DNA from: Microbacterium terrae
Lineage (GTDB): Bacteria; Actinomycetota; Actinomycetes; Actinomycetales; Microbacteriaceae
Assembly: GCF_017831975.1 (NCBI RefSeq)
Contig: NZ_JAFDSS010000001.1
Coordinates: 3,224,001 to 3,288,000, forward strand
Direction of reading: 5' to 3'
Length of the DNA stretch: 64,000 bases
The position numbers and the translations under genes are program-made. The stretch's first letter is position 1, and the number at the start of each line of letters is the position of its first letter. The notes beneath the pieces are model-generated. The model was given only the letters and a program-made list of their open reading frames with translations. It did no database searches and was not told the origin of the DNA. Below are positions 19,712 to 27,869 of the stretch, piece after piece.

Positions 19712-20218
19712 ATGGCCGGCGAGACGATCATCACCGTCGTGGGAAACCTCACGGCTGATCCCGAACTGCGCTACACGCAGAACGGCCTCCCCGTCGCGAA
19801 CTTCACCATCGCTTCGACGCCGCGCACGTTCGACCGTCAGGCCAACGAGTGGAAGGACGGCGAAGCGCTGTTCCTCCGCGCGTCGGTGTGGCGCGAGTTC
19901 GCGGAGCACGTGGCCGGGTCGCTGACGAAGGGTTCCCGCGTCATCGCGACCGGGCGACTCAAGCAGCGCAGCTACCAGGACCGTGAGGGCAACAACCGCA
20001 CCGCGATCGAGCTGGAGGTCGACGAGATCGGCCCGTCGCTGCGCTACGCGACCGCACAGGTCACGCGCGCCGCGAGCAGCGGCGGTGGCGGCGGCGGACA
20101 GTCGCGCCCCCAGGCGCAGGTCTCGGACGAGCCGTGGTCGACGCCCGGTTCTGCCGGCGGCGCCGGTGGCGACGCGTGGGCTGCCCCGGGCGCCTACGGC
20201 GACGACACGCCCTTCTAA
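19712..20218 (+). CDS. ssb: Single-stranded DNA-binding protein
   Basis: 168 residues. The OB fold ([54 protein letters not shown]) takes up about 115 residues. A Gly/Gln/Pro-rich linker follows, and the tail ends GDDTPF, the acidic tip that recruits DNA repair and replication partners. The conserved place between rpsF and rpsR confirms the chromosomal SSB. Confidence 0.98.
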   Translation: MAGETIITVVGNLTADPELRYTQNGLPVANFTIASTPRTFDRQANEWKDGEALFLRASVWREFAEHVAGSLTKGSRVIATGRLKQRSYQDREGNNRTAIELEVDEIGPSLRYATAQVTRAASSGGGGGGQSRPQAQVSDEPWSTPGSAGGAGGDAWAAPGAYGDDTPF

Positions 20219-20277
20219 ATCTCGAAGCCGGATGCCGCGGCATCCGATCTCTCATCAATTCTCAGTAAGGAATCACC

Positions 20278-20532
20278 ATGGCTGGAAAGGCAACCGGCGA
20301 TCGCCGGAAGCCGCGGAAGGGCGCTAAGAACGCCGCTCCCGCGAAGTCGATCCGTGTCGGCGTCATCGACTACAAGGACGTCGCCACTCTTCGCAAGTTC
20401 ATCTCGGAGCGTGGAAAGATCCGCGCCCGTCGTATCACCGGTGTCTCGGTTCAGGAGCAGCGTCTGATCGCCAAGGCGATCAAGAACGCACGCGAGATGG
20501 CTCTCCTGCCCTACGCCGGCGCTGGCCGCTAA
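20278..20532 (+). CDS. rpsR: Small ribosomal subunit protein S18 (bS18)
   Basis: 84 residues, AGTAAGGA ahead of ATG 20278. The S18 core ([19 protein letters not shown], then [14 protein letters not shown] and [11 protein letters not shown]) is intact. The N-terminus is rich in Lys and Arg. It has no zinc-binding Cys cluster, so it is the C-minus form. Partner of S6 on the 30S platform. Confidence 0.97.
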   Translation: MAGKATGDRRKPRKGAKNAAPAKSIRVGVIDYKDVATLRKFISERGKIRARRITGVSVQEQRLIAKAIKNAREMALLPYAGAGR

Positions 20533-20543
20533 GGAGTACCGAT

Positions 20544-20996
20544 ATGGCAAAGCTCATTCTCACGAACGAGGTCGCCGGGCTCGGTAGCGCCGGTGACGTG
20601 GTCGAGGTCAAGAACGGGTACGCCCGCAACTACCTCATCCCCCAGGGTTTCGCGGTCGCGTGGACCCGTGGTGGCGAGAAGCAGGTCGCATCGATCCGTG
20701 CTGCTCGTGACGCCCGCGCGATCCACGTCCACGAAGAGGCAGTCGCCCTCAAGGACGCCCTGGAGTCGAACAAGGTCAAGCTCACCGTCAAGGCCGGTGC
20801 CGAGGGTCGTCTCTTCGGTTCGGTGAAGACGGGCGACGTCGCCGACGCGGTCAAGGCCGCGGGTCTCGGTGACCTCGACAAGCGCAAGATCCACATCACC
20901 GCGCCGATCAAGGCCGTGGGCGAGCACGAGGCGACCATTCGCCTGCGTGACGACGTCACCGCCGTGATCACCCTGCAGGTGGTCGCCGCCAAGTAA
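20544..20996 (+). CDS. rplI: Large ribosomal subunit protein L9 (bL9)
   Basis: 150 residues, ATG 20544 eleven bases after rpsR. The N-terminal domain ([20 protein letters not shown], then [15 protein letters not shown]) is joined by a long helix to the C-terminal domain containing [18 protein letters not shown]. Last gene of the operon, followed by a strong terminator. Confidence 0.97.
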   Translation: MAKLILTNEVAGLGSAGDVVEVKNGYARNYLIPQGFAVAWTRGGEKQVASIRAARDARAIHVHEEAVALKDALESNKVKLTVKAGAEGRLFGSVKTGDVADAVKAAGLGDLDKRKIHITAPIKAVGEHEATIRLRDDVTAVITLQVVAAK

Positions 20997-21017
20997 GCCT
21001 CGGCTTCACAGCGACGA

Positions 21018-21057
21018 ACGGATGCCGCGGACCTTCGGGTCCGCGGCATCCGTTTTT
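21018..21057 (+). terminator. Strong intrinsic terminator of the rpsF operon
   Basis: A perfect 16-bp stem, ACGGATGCCGCGGACC (21018-21033) with GGTCCGCGGCATCCGT (21038-21053), closes on a TTCG tetraloop and is followed by TTTT. Confidence 0.95.
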
Positions 21058-21245
21058 CGTCGTGTGCGCGAAGCCCCCTGCGCGCACTCGGTGACCACCT
21101 CGGCGTCGCGACAGCCGGTCCAGGCAGTTTCCCGGGTCACGACGCCGAGACGGAGCAGGGAGTGCGGGAGGACCGCTGGGGATCGGCCCTCCCGCTGCTC
21201 ACGCGTGCGCGGCGGGGGGACGTGGGGTGCACCCCCGCCGCGTCG

Positions 21246-22907
21246 TCACGCGGAGCGTCGCCGCGACACGAGCACCGATCCGGCCGCTGCCAGCACGAGG
21301 CCGAGCAGCAGGCCGAGCCACGGGCTCGTCCCTCCCGTCGTGGCGAGATCGGTGGCGCCGGATGCGGACGGGAGTCCGATCACGCGCGCGCCGGTGAATG
21401 CGGGCGACCCGGTGGTTCCGTCGGTGCCGTCTGCGCCCGGGATGCCGTCCGTGCCGTCGGTTCCGTCCGTTCCGTCGGTGCCGTCACCCGGATCGGTGGG
21501 ATCGGTCGGATCGGTCGGGTCGGTCGGGTCCGTCGGATCGGTCGGGTCGGTCGGGTCGGTCGGATCGGTCGGGTCCGTGGGATCCGTCGGATCGACCGGG
21601 CCAGCCGGGTCGGTGTCGCCGAGCACGTCGGTGAGCAGATCGTCGACCAGCCCGGTGGAGTCGGCCGCATCGGCCACGTTGTCGCCGACGTTCTGAACGG
21701 TGTCGGAGATCGCACCGGCGACGTCGCCGCCCGTGACGAGCTCGTCGACGACGTTCGAGGCATCCCCGAGCGCATCCCCGACGAGGCCGTCGATCACCTG
21801 GTCGGCGGTGTTCTCCGTGGCGTTCGTCACGGTGGTGCCGAGGTCGGTGCCGAGGTCGTCGACCGTGGTGCCGAGGTCGTCGACGACGGCGTCGAGGTCG
21901 CCGTCGAGCAGGTCGTCGATCGTGTTGTCGGCGTTGTCGACGAGGTTGCCGACGAGTCCGCCCTCCACGAGGATGCCGTCGCCGACCACGTCGTTCATGC
22001 CAGAGTCGCCACCGAGGAGACCGTCGACGATGCCGGTGCCGGCCGTCGTGCCGGTCAGGTCGTCGACGAGGCCGCCCACAGCGTCGGTCACGGGCTCGAG
22101 CGCACCGTCGTCGCCGAGGATCGGGTCGAGGATGCTGTCGCCGGCGAGGCCGTCGATGAGACCGTCGTCTTCGGTGAGGCCGGTGAGCAGCCCGTCGGCG
22201 TCGTCCACGGGAGTGGCCGGTGTCGATGCCGGGCCGCCCTCGAGCGTCTGCTCCAGGGCGTCTTCGGCGAGACCGGTGCTGTCGAGCGCGTCGGCGACGT
22301 TCTCGCCCGCGTTCTGCACCAGCTCGTCCAGCCCGGCGTCAGGGTCGCCCGAAAGGATGCCGTCGACGTCGGTGAGGGCGTCGGCGACGAGGCCGTCGAC
22401 CACCTGGTCGTCGGTGTTGGCCGCGGCATCCGTCACGGTCTGTCCGACGTTCGCGCCGAGGTCGTCGACGGTGGTGGCGAGGTCGTCGACCGCTGCGTCC
22501 ACGTCGCCGGCGGCGACGTCGTCGATCACGGCGTCGACATCGGCGGCGAGTGTGCCGACCGTGCCGCCTTCGACGATGGCGCCGTCGGCGACGACGTCAT
22601 CGACCGCGCCGTCGTCACCTACGACGGCCTCGACGATCTCGGTGCCGGCCGTCGTGCCGGTGGCCTCATCGACGACGTCGGCCACCGCGTCGGTGACCGG
22701 CGCCACCGCGCCGTCGTCTCCGATGAGCGGGTCGACGATGGAGTCTCCTACGAGGGAGTCGACGAGCCCGTCGTCGGCGACGACCGACGAGAGGAGGTCG
22801 GCGTCGACGGGTGGTTCGGCCGCGTTGGCCGCGATTGTCGCGCCGAACAGCGTGATGCCGCCGGCGAGGAGCGTGCCCAATAGGGCGCGCTTGTAGAAAG
22901 TGCGCAT
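21246..22907 (-). CDS. Secreted repeat protein with LAxTG cell-wall sorting signal
   Basis: 553 residues, ATG 22907 behind AAGGGGA. A signal peptide (RALLGTLLAGGITLFGATIA) precedes two long homologous acidic blocks of about 190 residues each. Both are built from short VDDLxDx units and share GDDGAV/ALEPVTDAV, VDDLGTTVDDLG and NTxDQVxDGLVxDAL. A (DPT)n tract of about a dozen units and a (TDG)n tract follow. The end is DLATTGGTSPWLGLLLGL plus a hydrophobic stretch and SRRRSA. That is an LAxTG sorting signal, typical of class E sortases in actinobacteria. It is presumably displayed on the wall; the ligand is unknown. Confidence 0.85.
   Translation of the reverse strand: MRTFYKRALLGTLLAGGITLFGATIAANAAEPPVDADLLSSVVADDGLVDSLVGDSIVDPLIGDDGAVAPVTDAVADVVDEATGTTAGTEIVEAVVGDDGAVDDVVADGAIVEGGTVGTLAADVDAVIDDVAAGDVDAAVDDLATTVDDLGANVGQTVTDAAANTDDQVVDGLVADALTDVDGILSGDPDAGLDELVQNAGENVADALDSTGLAEDALEQTLEGGPASTPATPVDDADGLLTGLTEDDGLIDGLAGDSILDPILGDDGALEPVTDAVGGLVDDLTGTTAGTGIVDGLLGGDSGMNDVVGDGILVEGGLVGNLVDNADNTIDDLLDGDLDAVVDDLGTTVDDLGTDLGTTVTNATENTADQVIDGLVGDALGDASNVVDELVTGGDVAGAISDTVQNVGDNVADAADSTGLVDDLLTDVLGDTDPAGPVDPTDPTDPTDPTDPTDPTDPTDPTDPTDPTDPTDPGDGTDGTDGTDGTDGIPGADGTDGTTGSPAFTGARVIGLPSASGATDLATTGGTSPWLGLLLGLVLAAAGSVLVSRRRSA
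21486..21609. repeat. 9-bp coding tandem repeat, (DPT)n
   Basis: About twelve units of GGATCGGTC or GGGTCGGTC in tandem inside the wall-anchored protein gene, read on the minus strand as Asp-Pro-Thr. The units are nearly identical at DNA level, so copy number may vary by slippage in whole codons. Confidence 0.85.
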
Positions 22908-22992
22908 GATGGATTCCCCTTAGTTCTGATCGTTGGATGGCGCGTGAGGGCGCGCCGGAGCTCTGCCGCCCACGAGGGCGGCGGGAGCCCGA

Positions 22993-24057
22993 TCAGTCGG
23001 GGGAGACGTCGGTGGCGGCCGCGGGCGCCGCGGGCGCGCGTTCATCTTCGGGGCCGGCTCGTCGCACCCAGGCACGGTGCGCGAAGAGCAGGACGAAGGA
23101 CGCGAGCGCCCAGACGCCAGGACCCGCACCACCGGCGGATCCTGAGATGGCGAGTGCCGACGGCGAGCCTGCCGACGGAAGAATCGAGTGCGCGAGCGAG
23201 GTCGCGAGGCCGACGGAAGCCGCGACCGCGACATCGACGAAGTCGCCGGCAGCGCGGAACGCGGTGGCGAGGCTGTCGACGCTCGCCCACGTCGTCGCCG
23301 GGCCGGCGGAGAGGGGAACATCGCCGAGAGCGGCGGGTGCCGTCGGCGCCTCGGTGCGAGCGGTGTCGGCTGCGGTCGGGGCGGAGGGTGTCGTGACGCT
23401 CGGTGCGAGACCGTCGGTGGCGCCGTCACCGGGGAGCGTGACCTCGGGCAGCACGACGCCCGGGGAACCGTCGGCCGGTGCGGAGGGAGCCGTGACGGTG
23501 GCACCGGTGTCGGCGACGACGTCGACCACGCCCACGACGGTGTCGTCGACGGTCTCTCCCAGATCGGTGACGGCCTCGGTGACGCCGAGTTCGGCGACGA
23601 CGCCGCCCACGACGGGAACCTGCTCGACGACCTCCACGACCGGCTCGACGACGGTCACCACGGGGGCCACGACGTTCGAGACGATGCCGCTCGACGCGGC
23701 ATCCGATACCGGCTCGACGACCGCGTCGACGACCGAACCGGCGGCTGCGACCACCTCGCGAACGGGCTTCTGAACGGGCTTCGGTGCGACCGAGACCACG
23801 GCGTCGACAGTCTTCGCGGCGGTCTTCGACACGGCCGAGGTGGTCTCGGCCACTGTGTCGGTGACGGCGGCGGCGGTCTTGTCGACCACCGAGGTGACAG
23901 CACCCAGCAAGCCCGTGCGGTCGTCTTCGTCGGCGTGGGCCTGCGTGGAGCCGAGGCCCAGCACGAGGCTGAGTGCGACCCAGGCGAACGTGACTCCGAC
24001 CCCGGCAAGGGCTAGTCGCGACCAGCGAGGCACGGCCGGCAAGGCTGCGATCTTCAC
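22993..24057 (-). CDS. Secreted membrane-anchored protein of unknown function
   Basis: 354 residues from GTG 24057, chosen because GGGAGG stands five bases before it; an upstream TTG at 24072 would place the start across that site. The signal peptide (RLALAGVGVTFAWVALSLVL) ends near QAHA. Long Val/Ala/Asp-rich repeats without aromatic residues follow (VVDKTAAAVTDTVAETTSAV style), then an Ala/Pro linker, and near the C-terminus one hydrophobic segment (GVWALASFVLLFAHRAW) with Arg after it and an acidic tail. Composition resembles the wall-anchored protein downstream, and the 85-bp gap suggests one operon. No LPxTG-like motif is visible. Function unknown. Confidence 0.75.
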   Translation of the reverse strand: MKIAALPAVPRWSRLALAGVGVTFAWVALSLVLGLGSTQAHADEDDRTGLLGAVTSVVDKTAAAVTDTVAETTSAVSKTAAKTVDAVVSVAPKPVQKPVREVVAAAGSVVDAVVEPVSDAASSGIVSNVVAPVVTVVEPVVEVVEQVPVVGGVVAELGVTEAVTDLGETVDDTVVGVVDVVADTGATVTAPSAPADGSPGVVLPEVTLPGDGATDGLAPSVTTPSAPTAADTARTEAPTAPAALGDVPLSAGPATTWASVDSLATAFRAAGDFVDVAVAASVGLATSLAHSILPSAGSPSALAISGSAGGAGPGVWALASFVLLFAHRAWVRRAGPEDERAPAAPAAATDVSPD

Positions 24058-24242
24058 GTTCACCTCCCACAACGAATAACGTCACACGGTCCGAACGGAT
24101 CGCGCTTGCGGGTGCCTGGAGCACCGAACCTACTCCCCCGGCGCGAAGATTGTCCAGAGGCCCCGCCGGAATTTCCGCGCGCTCACCCCGGATGCCTCGC
24201 GCGACGCGCGCGGGCGCGGGTGGAGTTGCTTAACCCCGGTAC

Positions 24243-24440
24243 TTGTGCACAGGTCGCCCTGTGGGGGCAAACCTTCAACCGCTGCTTCAACCCGCATGTC
24301 ATCCACAGGCTGTGGAACAGTAAACGCGAGATCAAACGGCTTTTCCAAAGCGGGTATGGGGGAAACTGGCCGAGTTGTCCACAGCGGTTGTTCACAGGAC
24401 GTCCGGCGTTTTACGCACACTCTCCACAGAGTTATCCACA
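24243..24440. promoter_or_regulatory. Cluster of DnaA-box-like nonamers upstream of dnaB
   Basis: Nonamers close to the DnaA box: TTGTGCACA at 24243, TCATCCACA at 24299, TTGTCCACA at 24375, TTGTTCACA at 24388, TTACGCACA at 24411 and the exact consensus TTATCCACA at 24432, with TGTTCCACA on the minus strand at 24311-24319. The last exact box ends seven bases before the -35 element of dnaB. The 470-bp gap from 24058 to 24526 holds no gene. Confidence 0.75.
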
Positions 24441-24447
24441 GGCGCTG

Positions 24448-24476
24448 TTGCGGGTGTCCGAGGCCCTCCATACCGT
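24448..24476 (+). promoter_or_regulatory. Promoter of dnaB
   Basis: TTGCGG at 24448-24453 and TACCGT at 24471-24476 with a 17-bp spacer, about 50 bases before the start codon and directly downstream of the perfect DnaA box. Confidence 0.55.
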
Positions 24477-24526
24477 TGTGTTCGGCCCGGTTACGGGCGC
24501 GCGTACCCGAGGGAGAATCCGCATCC

Positions 24527-25900
24527 ATGTCGATTGCCGACATCTCCGAAGACCGTCTCGGTGGGGCATCCCGAGACCATGAGCGCACCCCTCCGCACGA
24601 CATCCTCGCCGAGCAGAGCGCGCTCGGTGGAATGCTCCTGTCGAAGGATGCTGTCGCCGACGTCATCGAGTCGCTGCGCGGCGCCGACTTCTATGTGCCG
24701 AAGCACGAGCTGATCTTCGAGGCGATCCTCACCCTCTACTCGCACGGCGAGCCGACCGACGTCGTCGCGGTCACCGACGAGCTGATCAAGACGGGCGAGC
24801 TGCAGCGCGCCGGCGGCGCAGATTACCTGCACTCGCTCACCTCGATCGTGCCGACGGCTGCGAACGCCGGCTACTACGCGTCGATCGTGCAGGAGCGCGC
24901 GCTGCTGCGCCGGCTCGTCGAGGCCGGCACGCGCATCGTGCAGATGGGCTACAAGGGCGAGGGTGACGCGGTCGACCTGGTCAACAACGCGCAGGCCGAG
25001 ATCTACGGGGTCACCGGCGCCGATGCCGCCGAAGACTACGTGCCGCTGACGATCGCCGTCGATGCCGCGGTCGACGAGATCGAGGCCGCCCGTGGTCGCG
25101 ACGGGTCGATGACCGGCATCCCCACCGGCTTCGCCCAGTTCGACGAGCTCACCAACGGCCTGCACGGCGGTCAGATGATCGTCATCGCCGCGCGTCCCGC
25201 GATGGGCAAGTCGACGCTCGCGCTCGACTTCGCCCGTGCGGCGGCCATCAAGCACAACATGCCCACGATCTTCTTCTCGCTCGAGATGGGGCGCAGCGAG
25301 ATCGCGATGCGCCTCATGAGCGCCGAGGGCTCGGTGCCGCTGCAGAACATGCGCAAGGGCACACTCGATTCGCGCGACTGGACGACGATCGCCTCGACGC
25401 GCGGTCGCATCAACGACGCGCCTCTGTACATCGACGACAGCCCCAACATGACGCTCGTCGAGATCCGCGCGAAGTGCCGGCGCCTCAAGCAGCGCGTCGG
25501 TCTCAAGATGGTGATCATCGACTACCTGCAGCTCATGACGAGCGGCAAGAAGGTCGAGTCGCGTCAGCAGGAGGTCAGCGAGTTCTCGCGTGCGCTCAAG
25601 CTGCTCGCGAAAGAGCTGCAGGTTCCGGTCATCGCGCTCTCGCAGCTCAACCGTGGCGCCGAGCAGCGCACCGACAAGCGCCCCCAGGTCAGCGACCTGC
25701 GCGAGTCGGGCTCGATCGAGCAGGATGCCGACATGGTCGTGCTGCTTCACCGCGACTCCGTCTACGACCGCGACGTGCGCCCCGGCGAGGCCGACCTGAT
25801 CGTCGCCAAGCACCGCAACGGCCCCACCGCGACGCTCGAGATCGCGTTCCAGGGTCACTTCTCGCGATTCGCCGATATGGCGCCGGGCGACTTCGGGTAG
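24527..25900 (+). CDS. dnaB: Replicative DNA helicase DnaB
   Basis: 457 residues from ATG 24527, with GGGAGA ten bases upstream. The N-terminal helical domain starts with HDILAEQSALGGMLLSKDAV. The RecA-like C-terminal domain has Walker A AARPAMGKSTLAL, FFSLEMGRSEIAMRL, Walker B MVIIDYLQLM, and the arginine/DRR-type tail region SGSIEQDADMV. It unwinds DNA ahead of the replisome. No intein interrupts it, although DnaB inteins are common in actinobacteria. It is the last clearly core gene before the accessory part. Confidence 0.97.
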   Translation: MSIADISEDRLGGASRDHERTPPHDILAEQSALGGMLLSKDAVADVIESLRGADFYVPKHELIFEAILTLYSHGEPTDVVAVTDELIKTGELQRAGGADYLHSLTSIVPTAANAGYYASIVQERALLRRLVEAGTRIVQMGYKGEGDAVDLVNNAQAEIYGVTGADAAEDYVPLTIAVDAAVDEIEAARGRDGSMTGIPTGFAQFDELTNGLHGGQMIVIAARPAMGKSTLALDFARAAAIKHNMPTIFFSLEMGRSEIAMRLMSAEGSVPLQNMRKGTLDSRDWTTIASTRGRINDAPLYIDDSPNMTLVEIRAKCRRLKQRVGLKMVIIDYLQLMTSGKKVESRQQEVSEFSRALKLLAKELQVPVIALSQLNRGAEQRTDKRPQVSDLRESGSIEQDADMVVLLHRDSVYDRDVRPGEADLIVAKHRNGPTATLEIAFQGHFSRFADMAPGDFG

Positions 25901-26055
25901 TTGTTGTGAATTCCGGCTGAAGATGTCCTATTCCCAGTGAACTTGTCCCGAGATGTCCCTTTTGACATTTCCGGCTGACAGGCAGGGGGCTGCCGACGCC
26001 CGTCGAGTAGAAGCCACCACGAACTACGTGGCGCGCTAGTGGCGGGTCGGTGTGA
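25901..26055. other. Core-accessory junction with short direct repeats
   Basis: TTCCGGCTGA occurs at 25911-25920 and again at 25969-25978, and AGATGTCC at 25921 and about 25952. The stretch looks like the end of a vanished mobile element, but no transposase frame remains in it. Confidence 0.35.
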
Positions 26056-26421
26056 TCAGCTTGGGTCGACTCGCAGCGTGGTCTGTTTCGAGAGCGAGTT
26101 CGTTATGGCGCGGGTGGCGGACCCGTTGCCGTACTTTGCCGTGTAGGCGGCGTCGATCGCGGAATCGTGCGTGGGGTCGAGCGTGTAGGTGACCGGTCGG
26201 GTCTGGCCGCCCCAGGCGAGGAATCCCTCGAAGTAGCGTGCGACGCATTTGTACCAGTGGCCTTCGGGTCCTTTGACGGATCGTAGGTAGAGGTTCCCGT
26301 CGACGACGACGTGCCAGACGATGACGAGTGTGCGTGACGTGCCGTCTGCACGTCGTCCTGCGACACGGACCTCACCGGCACGATCCAGTTCCCGGAGTTC
26401 CTCCGACGTCCACGCGCTCAA
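26056..26421 (-). CDS. DUF2255 family protein
   Basis: 121 residues, ATG 26421. The order TLVIVWHVVVDGNLYLRSVK, then GHWYKCVARYFEGFLAWGGQ and a short helical tail matches the DUF2255 family of small proteins with a flavin-reductase-like split-barrel look. The start overlaps the stop of the upstream cupin gene (26418-26421), so it belongs to the regulator-cupin-DUF2255 minus-strand operon. Biochemical role unknown. Confidence 0.8.
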   Translation of the reverse strand: MSAWTSEELRELDRAGEVRVAGRRADGTSRTLVIVWHVVVDGNLYLRSVKGPEGHWYKCVARYFEGFLAWGGQTRPVTYTLDPTHDSAIDAAYTAKYGNGSATRAITNSLSKQTTLRVDPS

Positions 26422-26846
26422 CGGCCTTCCTCACGTTGGTCGACAGTCGTTCCGGCGTAGTCGTCGTCGGTGATGTGTTCTTTCCAGGTCGTGGTGGTAG
26501 CGGGGTCGTCGCCGGCTTCGAGCATGGCGATGTGTTCCATGAAGCAGCCCGGTGCGGCGGCGTGCCAGTGGTCTTCACCCGGGGGCGTGTAGAGAGTCTG
26601 GCCGGGGTGGACTTCGATGACGGTGCCGTCGCGGTGTCCGAATCGGGCGATGCCCTGCGTGACGCGGAGGTACTGGCCGCGGGCGTGGGAGTGCCAGGCT
26701 GTGCGGGCCCCCGGCGCGAAACGCACCGTGGCGACGGTCATTCGCTGGTCGGGTTGGTGTGGTGCGGCGATCACGTCGACCCACACGTCGCCGGCGAACT
26801 GCTCAGGCGGATTCTTCGCGGTCGCAGCAGTTGTTTCGATGATCAT
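26418..26846 (-). CDS. Cupin-domain protein
   Basis: 142 residues, ATG 26846. The two cupin motifs are clear: GARTAWHSHARGQYLRVTQG (HxHxxxQ/E) and PGQTLYTPPGEDHWHAAAPG with the third His ligand. A metal-binding single-domain barrel of the mandelonitrile-lyase/quercetinase-like type, but the reaction cannot be named. Start and stop overlap its neighbours by 4 bp each. Confidence 0.86.
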   Translation of the reverse strand: MIIETTAATAKNPPEQFAGDVWVDVIAAPHQPDQRMTVATVRFAPGARTAWHSHARGQYLRVTQGIARFGHRDGTVIEVHPGQTLYTPPGEDHWHAAAPGCFMEHIAMLEAGDDPATTTTWKEHITDDDYAGTTVDQREEGR

Positions 26847-27742
26847 TCGGTTCTCCCGGCTCCAACGTCGATGTGTGCCTGCGGTGTCGGCGCGGGCGGG
26901 ACTTTTGTCGCGGCCCAGCTGGCCAGAACCCGCAGCGCGTCGGCGGACGCGGAGCCGGGTTCGGCGGTGTAGGTGGACATCGTCAGCCCAGGGTCGGCGG
27001 GCAATTCGAAGGCTTCGTATGTGAGCTCGAGGTCGCCTACGACAGGATGCCGGAGGCGTTTCACGCCGCTGCGGTGGTAGCGGACGTTGTGCGCTGCCCA
27101 GAGGGTGCGGAATCGCTCTGATCGCGTGGACAGTTCGCCGACGAGGTCGGTGAGGCGCTTGTCGTAGGGGTTACGCCCGGCTTCGCCGCGCATGGTGGCG
27201 ACGAGCTCTTGGGTGTTCTTGTCCCAGTCGACGTAGAAGTCTGGCGCGACCGGGTTGAGGAACGCGAAGCGAGCACTGTTCGGCGCGGGTTCGGCGAAGA
27301 CGGGCGAGTACAGGGCGCGACCGAGCTGGTTGGCGGCGACGTAGTCGAAGTAGTTGTTGCGGATCATCGCGGGGGCGTCGGTGATCGCGTCCAGGAGCCG
27401 CAGGATGCTGGGGCGGAGACCGTCAGCGCGCTTGCGTGGTTTCCTGGCGGATGGTGAGGCGTTGGCGGTGTGAGCGAGGTCGAACAGGTGTGCTGTTTCG
27501 GCGTCGTCGAGCTGCAGGGCACGGGCGAGGGAGTCCAGGACGCTGTCGGACGCTCCGGAGAGGTCGCCGCGTTCGAGGCGGGTGTAGTAGTCGACGCTGA
27601 CTCCGGAGAGGAGAGCGACCTCTTCACGGCGCAGCCCGGGGACACGCCGGTTCCCGCCGTATGCGGGAAGTCCTGCCTGGTCGGGGGCGATGCGGTCTCT
27701 GCGCGTGGAGAGGAATTCGCGCACTTCGCCTCGGTGATCCAT
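26843..27742 (-). CDS. Helix-turn-helix regulator with MmyB-like ligand-binding domain
   Basis: 299 residues from ATG 27742. The XRE-type helix-turn-helix is at about 25-75 (LRREEVALLSGVSVDYYTRL, then ERGDLSGASDSVLDSLARAL). The C-terminal two thirds match the MmyB fold: YVAANQLGRALYSPVF, then RTLWAAHNVRYHRSGVKRL and HPVVGDLELTYEAFELP. Such regulators often sit divergent from a short-chain or alcohol dehydrogenase and repress it until a small ligand binds. The next gene on the other strand is exactly such a dehydrogenase. Confidence 0.9.
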   Translation of the reverse strand: MDHRGEVREFLSTRRDRIAPDQAGLPAYGGNRRVPGLRREEVALLSGVSVDYYTRLERGDLSGASDSVLDSLARALQLDDAETAHLFDLAHTANASPSARKPRKRADGLRPSILRLLDAITDAPAMIRNNYFDYVAANQLGRALYSPVFAEPAPNSARFAFLNPVAPDFYVDWDKNTQELVATMRGEAGRNPYDKRLTDLVGELSTRSERFRTLWAAHNVRYHRSGVKRLRHPVVGDLELTYEAFELPADPGLTMSTYTAEPGSASADALRVLASWAATKVPPAPTPQAHIDVGAGRTE

Positions 27743-27794
27743 GTGCTCGACGGTACGCGCCGGCCGCGGGGTGCGGGAGGGTCTGTCAGTACCG

Positions 27795-27808
27795 GTGACA
27801 GCGGTCAC
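27795..27808. promoter_or_regulatory. Candidate operator in the divergent promoter region
   Basis: GTGAC-AGCG-GTCAC is a 5-4-5 inverted repeat in the 127-bp gap between the MmyB-type regulator and the alcohol dehydrogenase. GTCAGTACCGGTGAC just left of it shares its half sites. Assignment rests on position. Confidence 0.45.
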
Positions 27809-27869
27809 TCCCGCGCGCGAGAGGGACGCGGTTGTCTTGAAGCATTCCGACCACTGAGGAGTGTTTCGC

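Noticed and set aside
21162..22883. 573-residue plus-strand frame opposite the wall protein gene
   Set aside because: Val/Gly/Asp/Arg repeats are the antisense reading of the repeated coding blocks.
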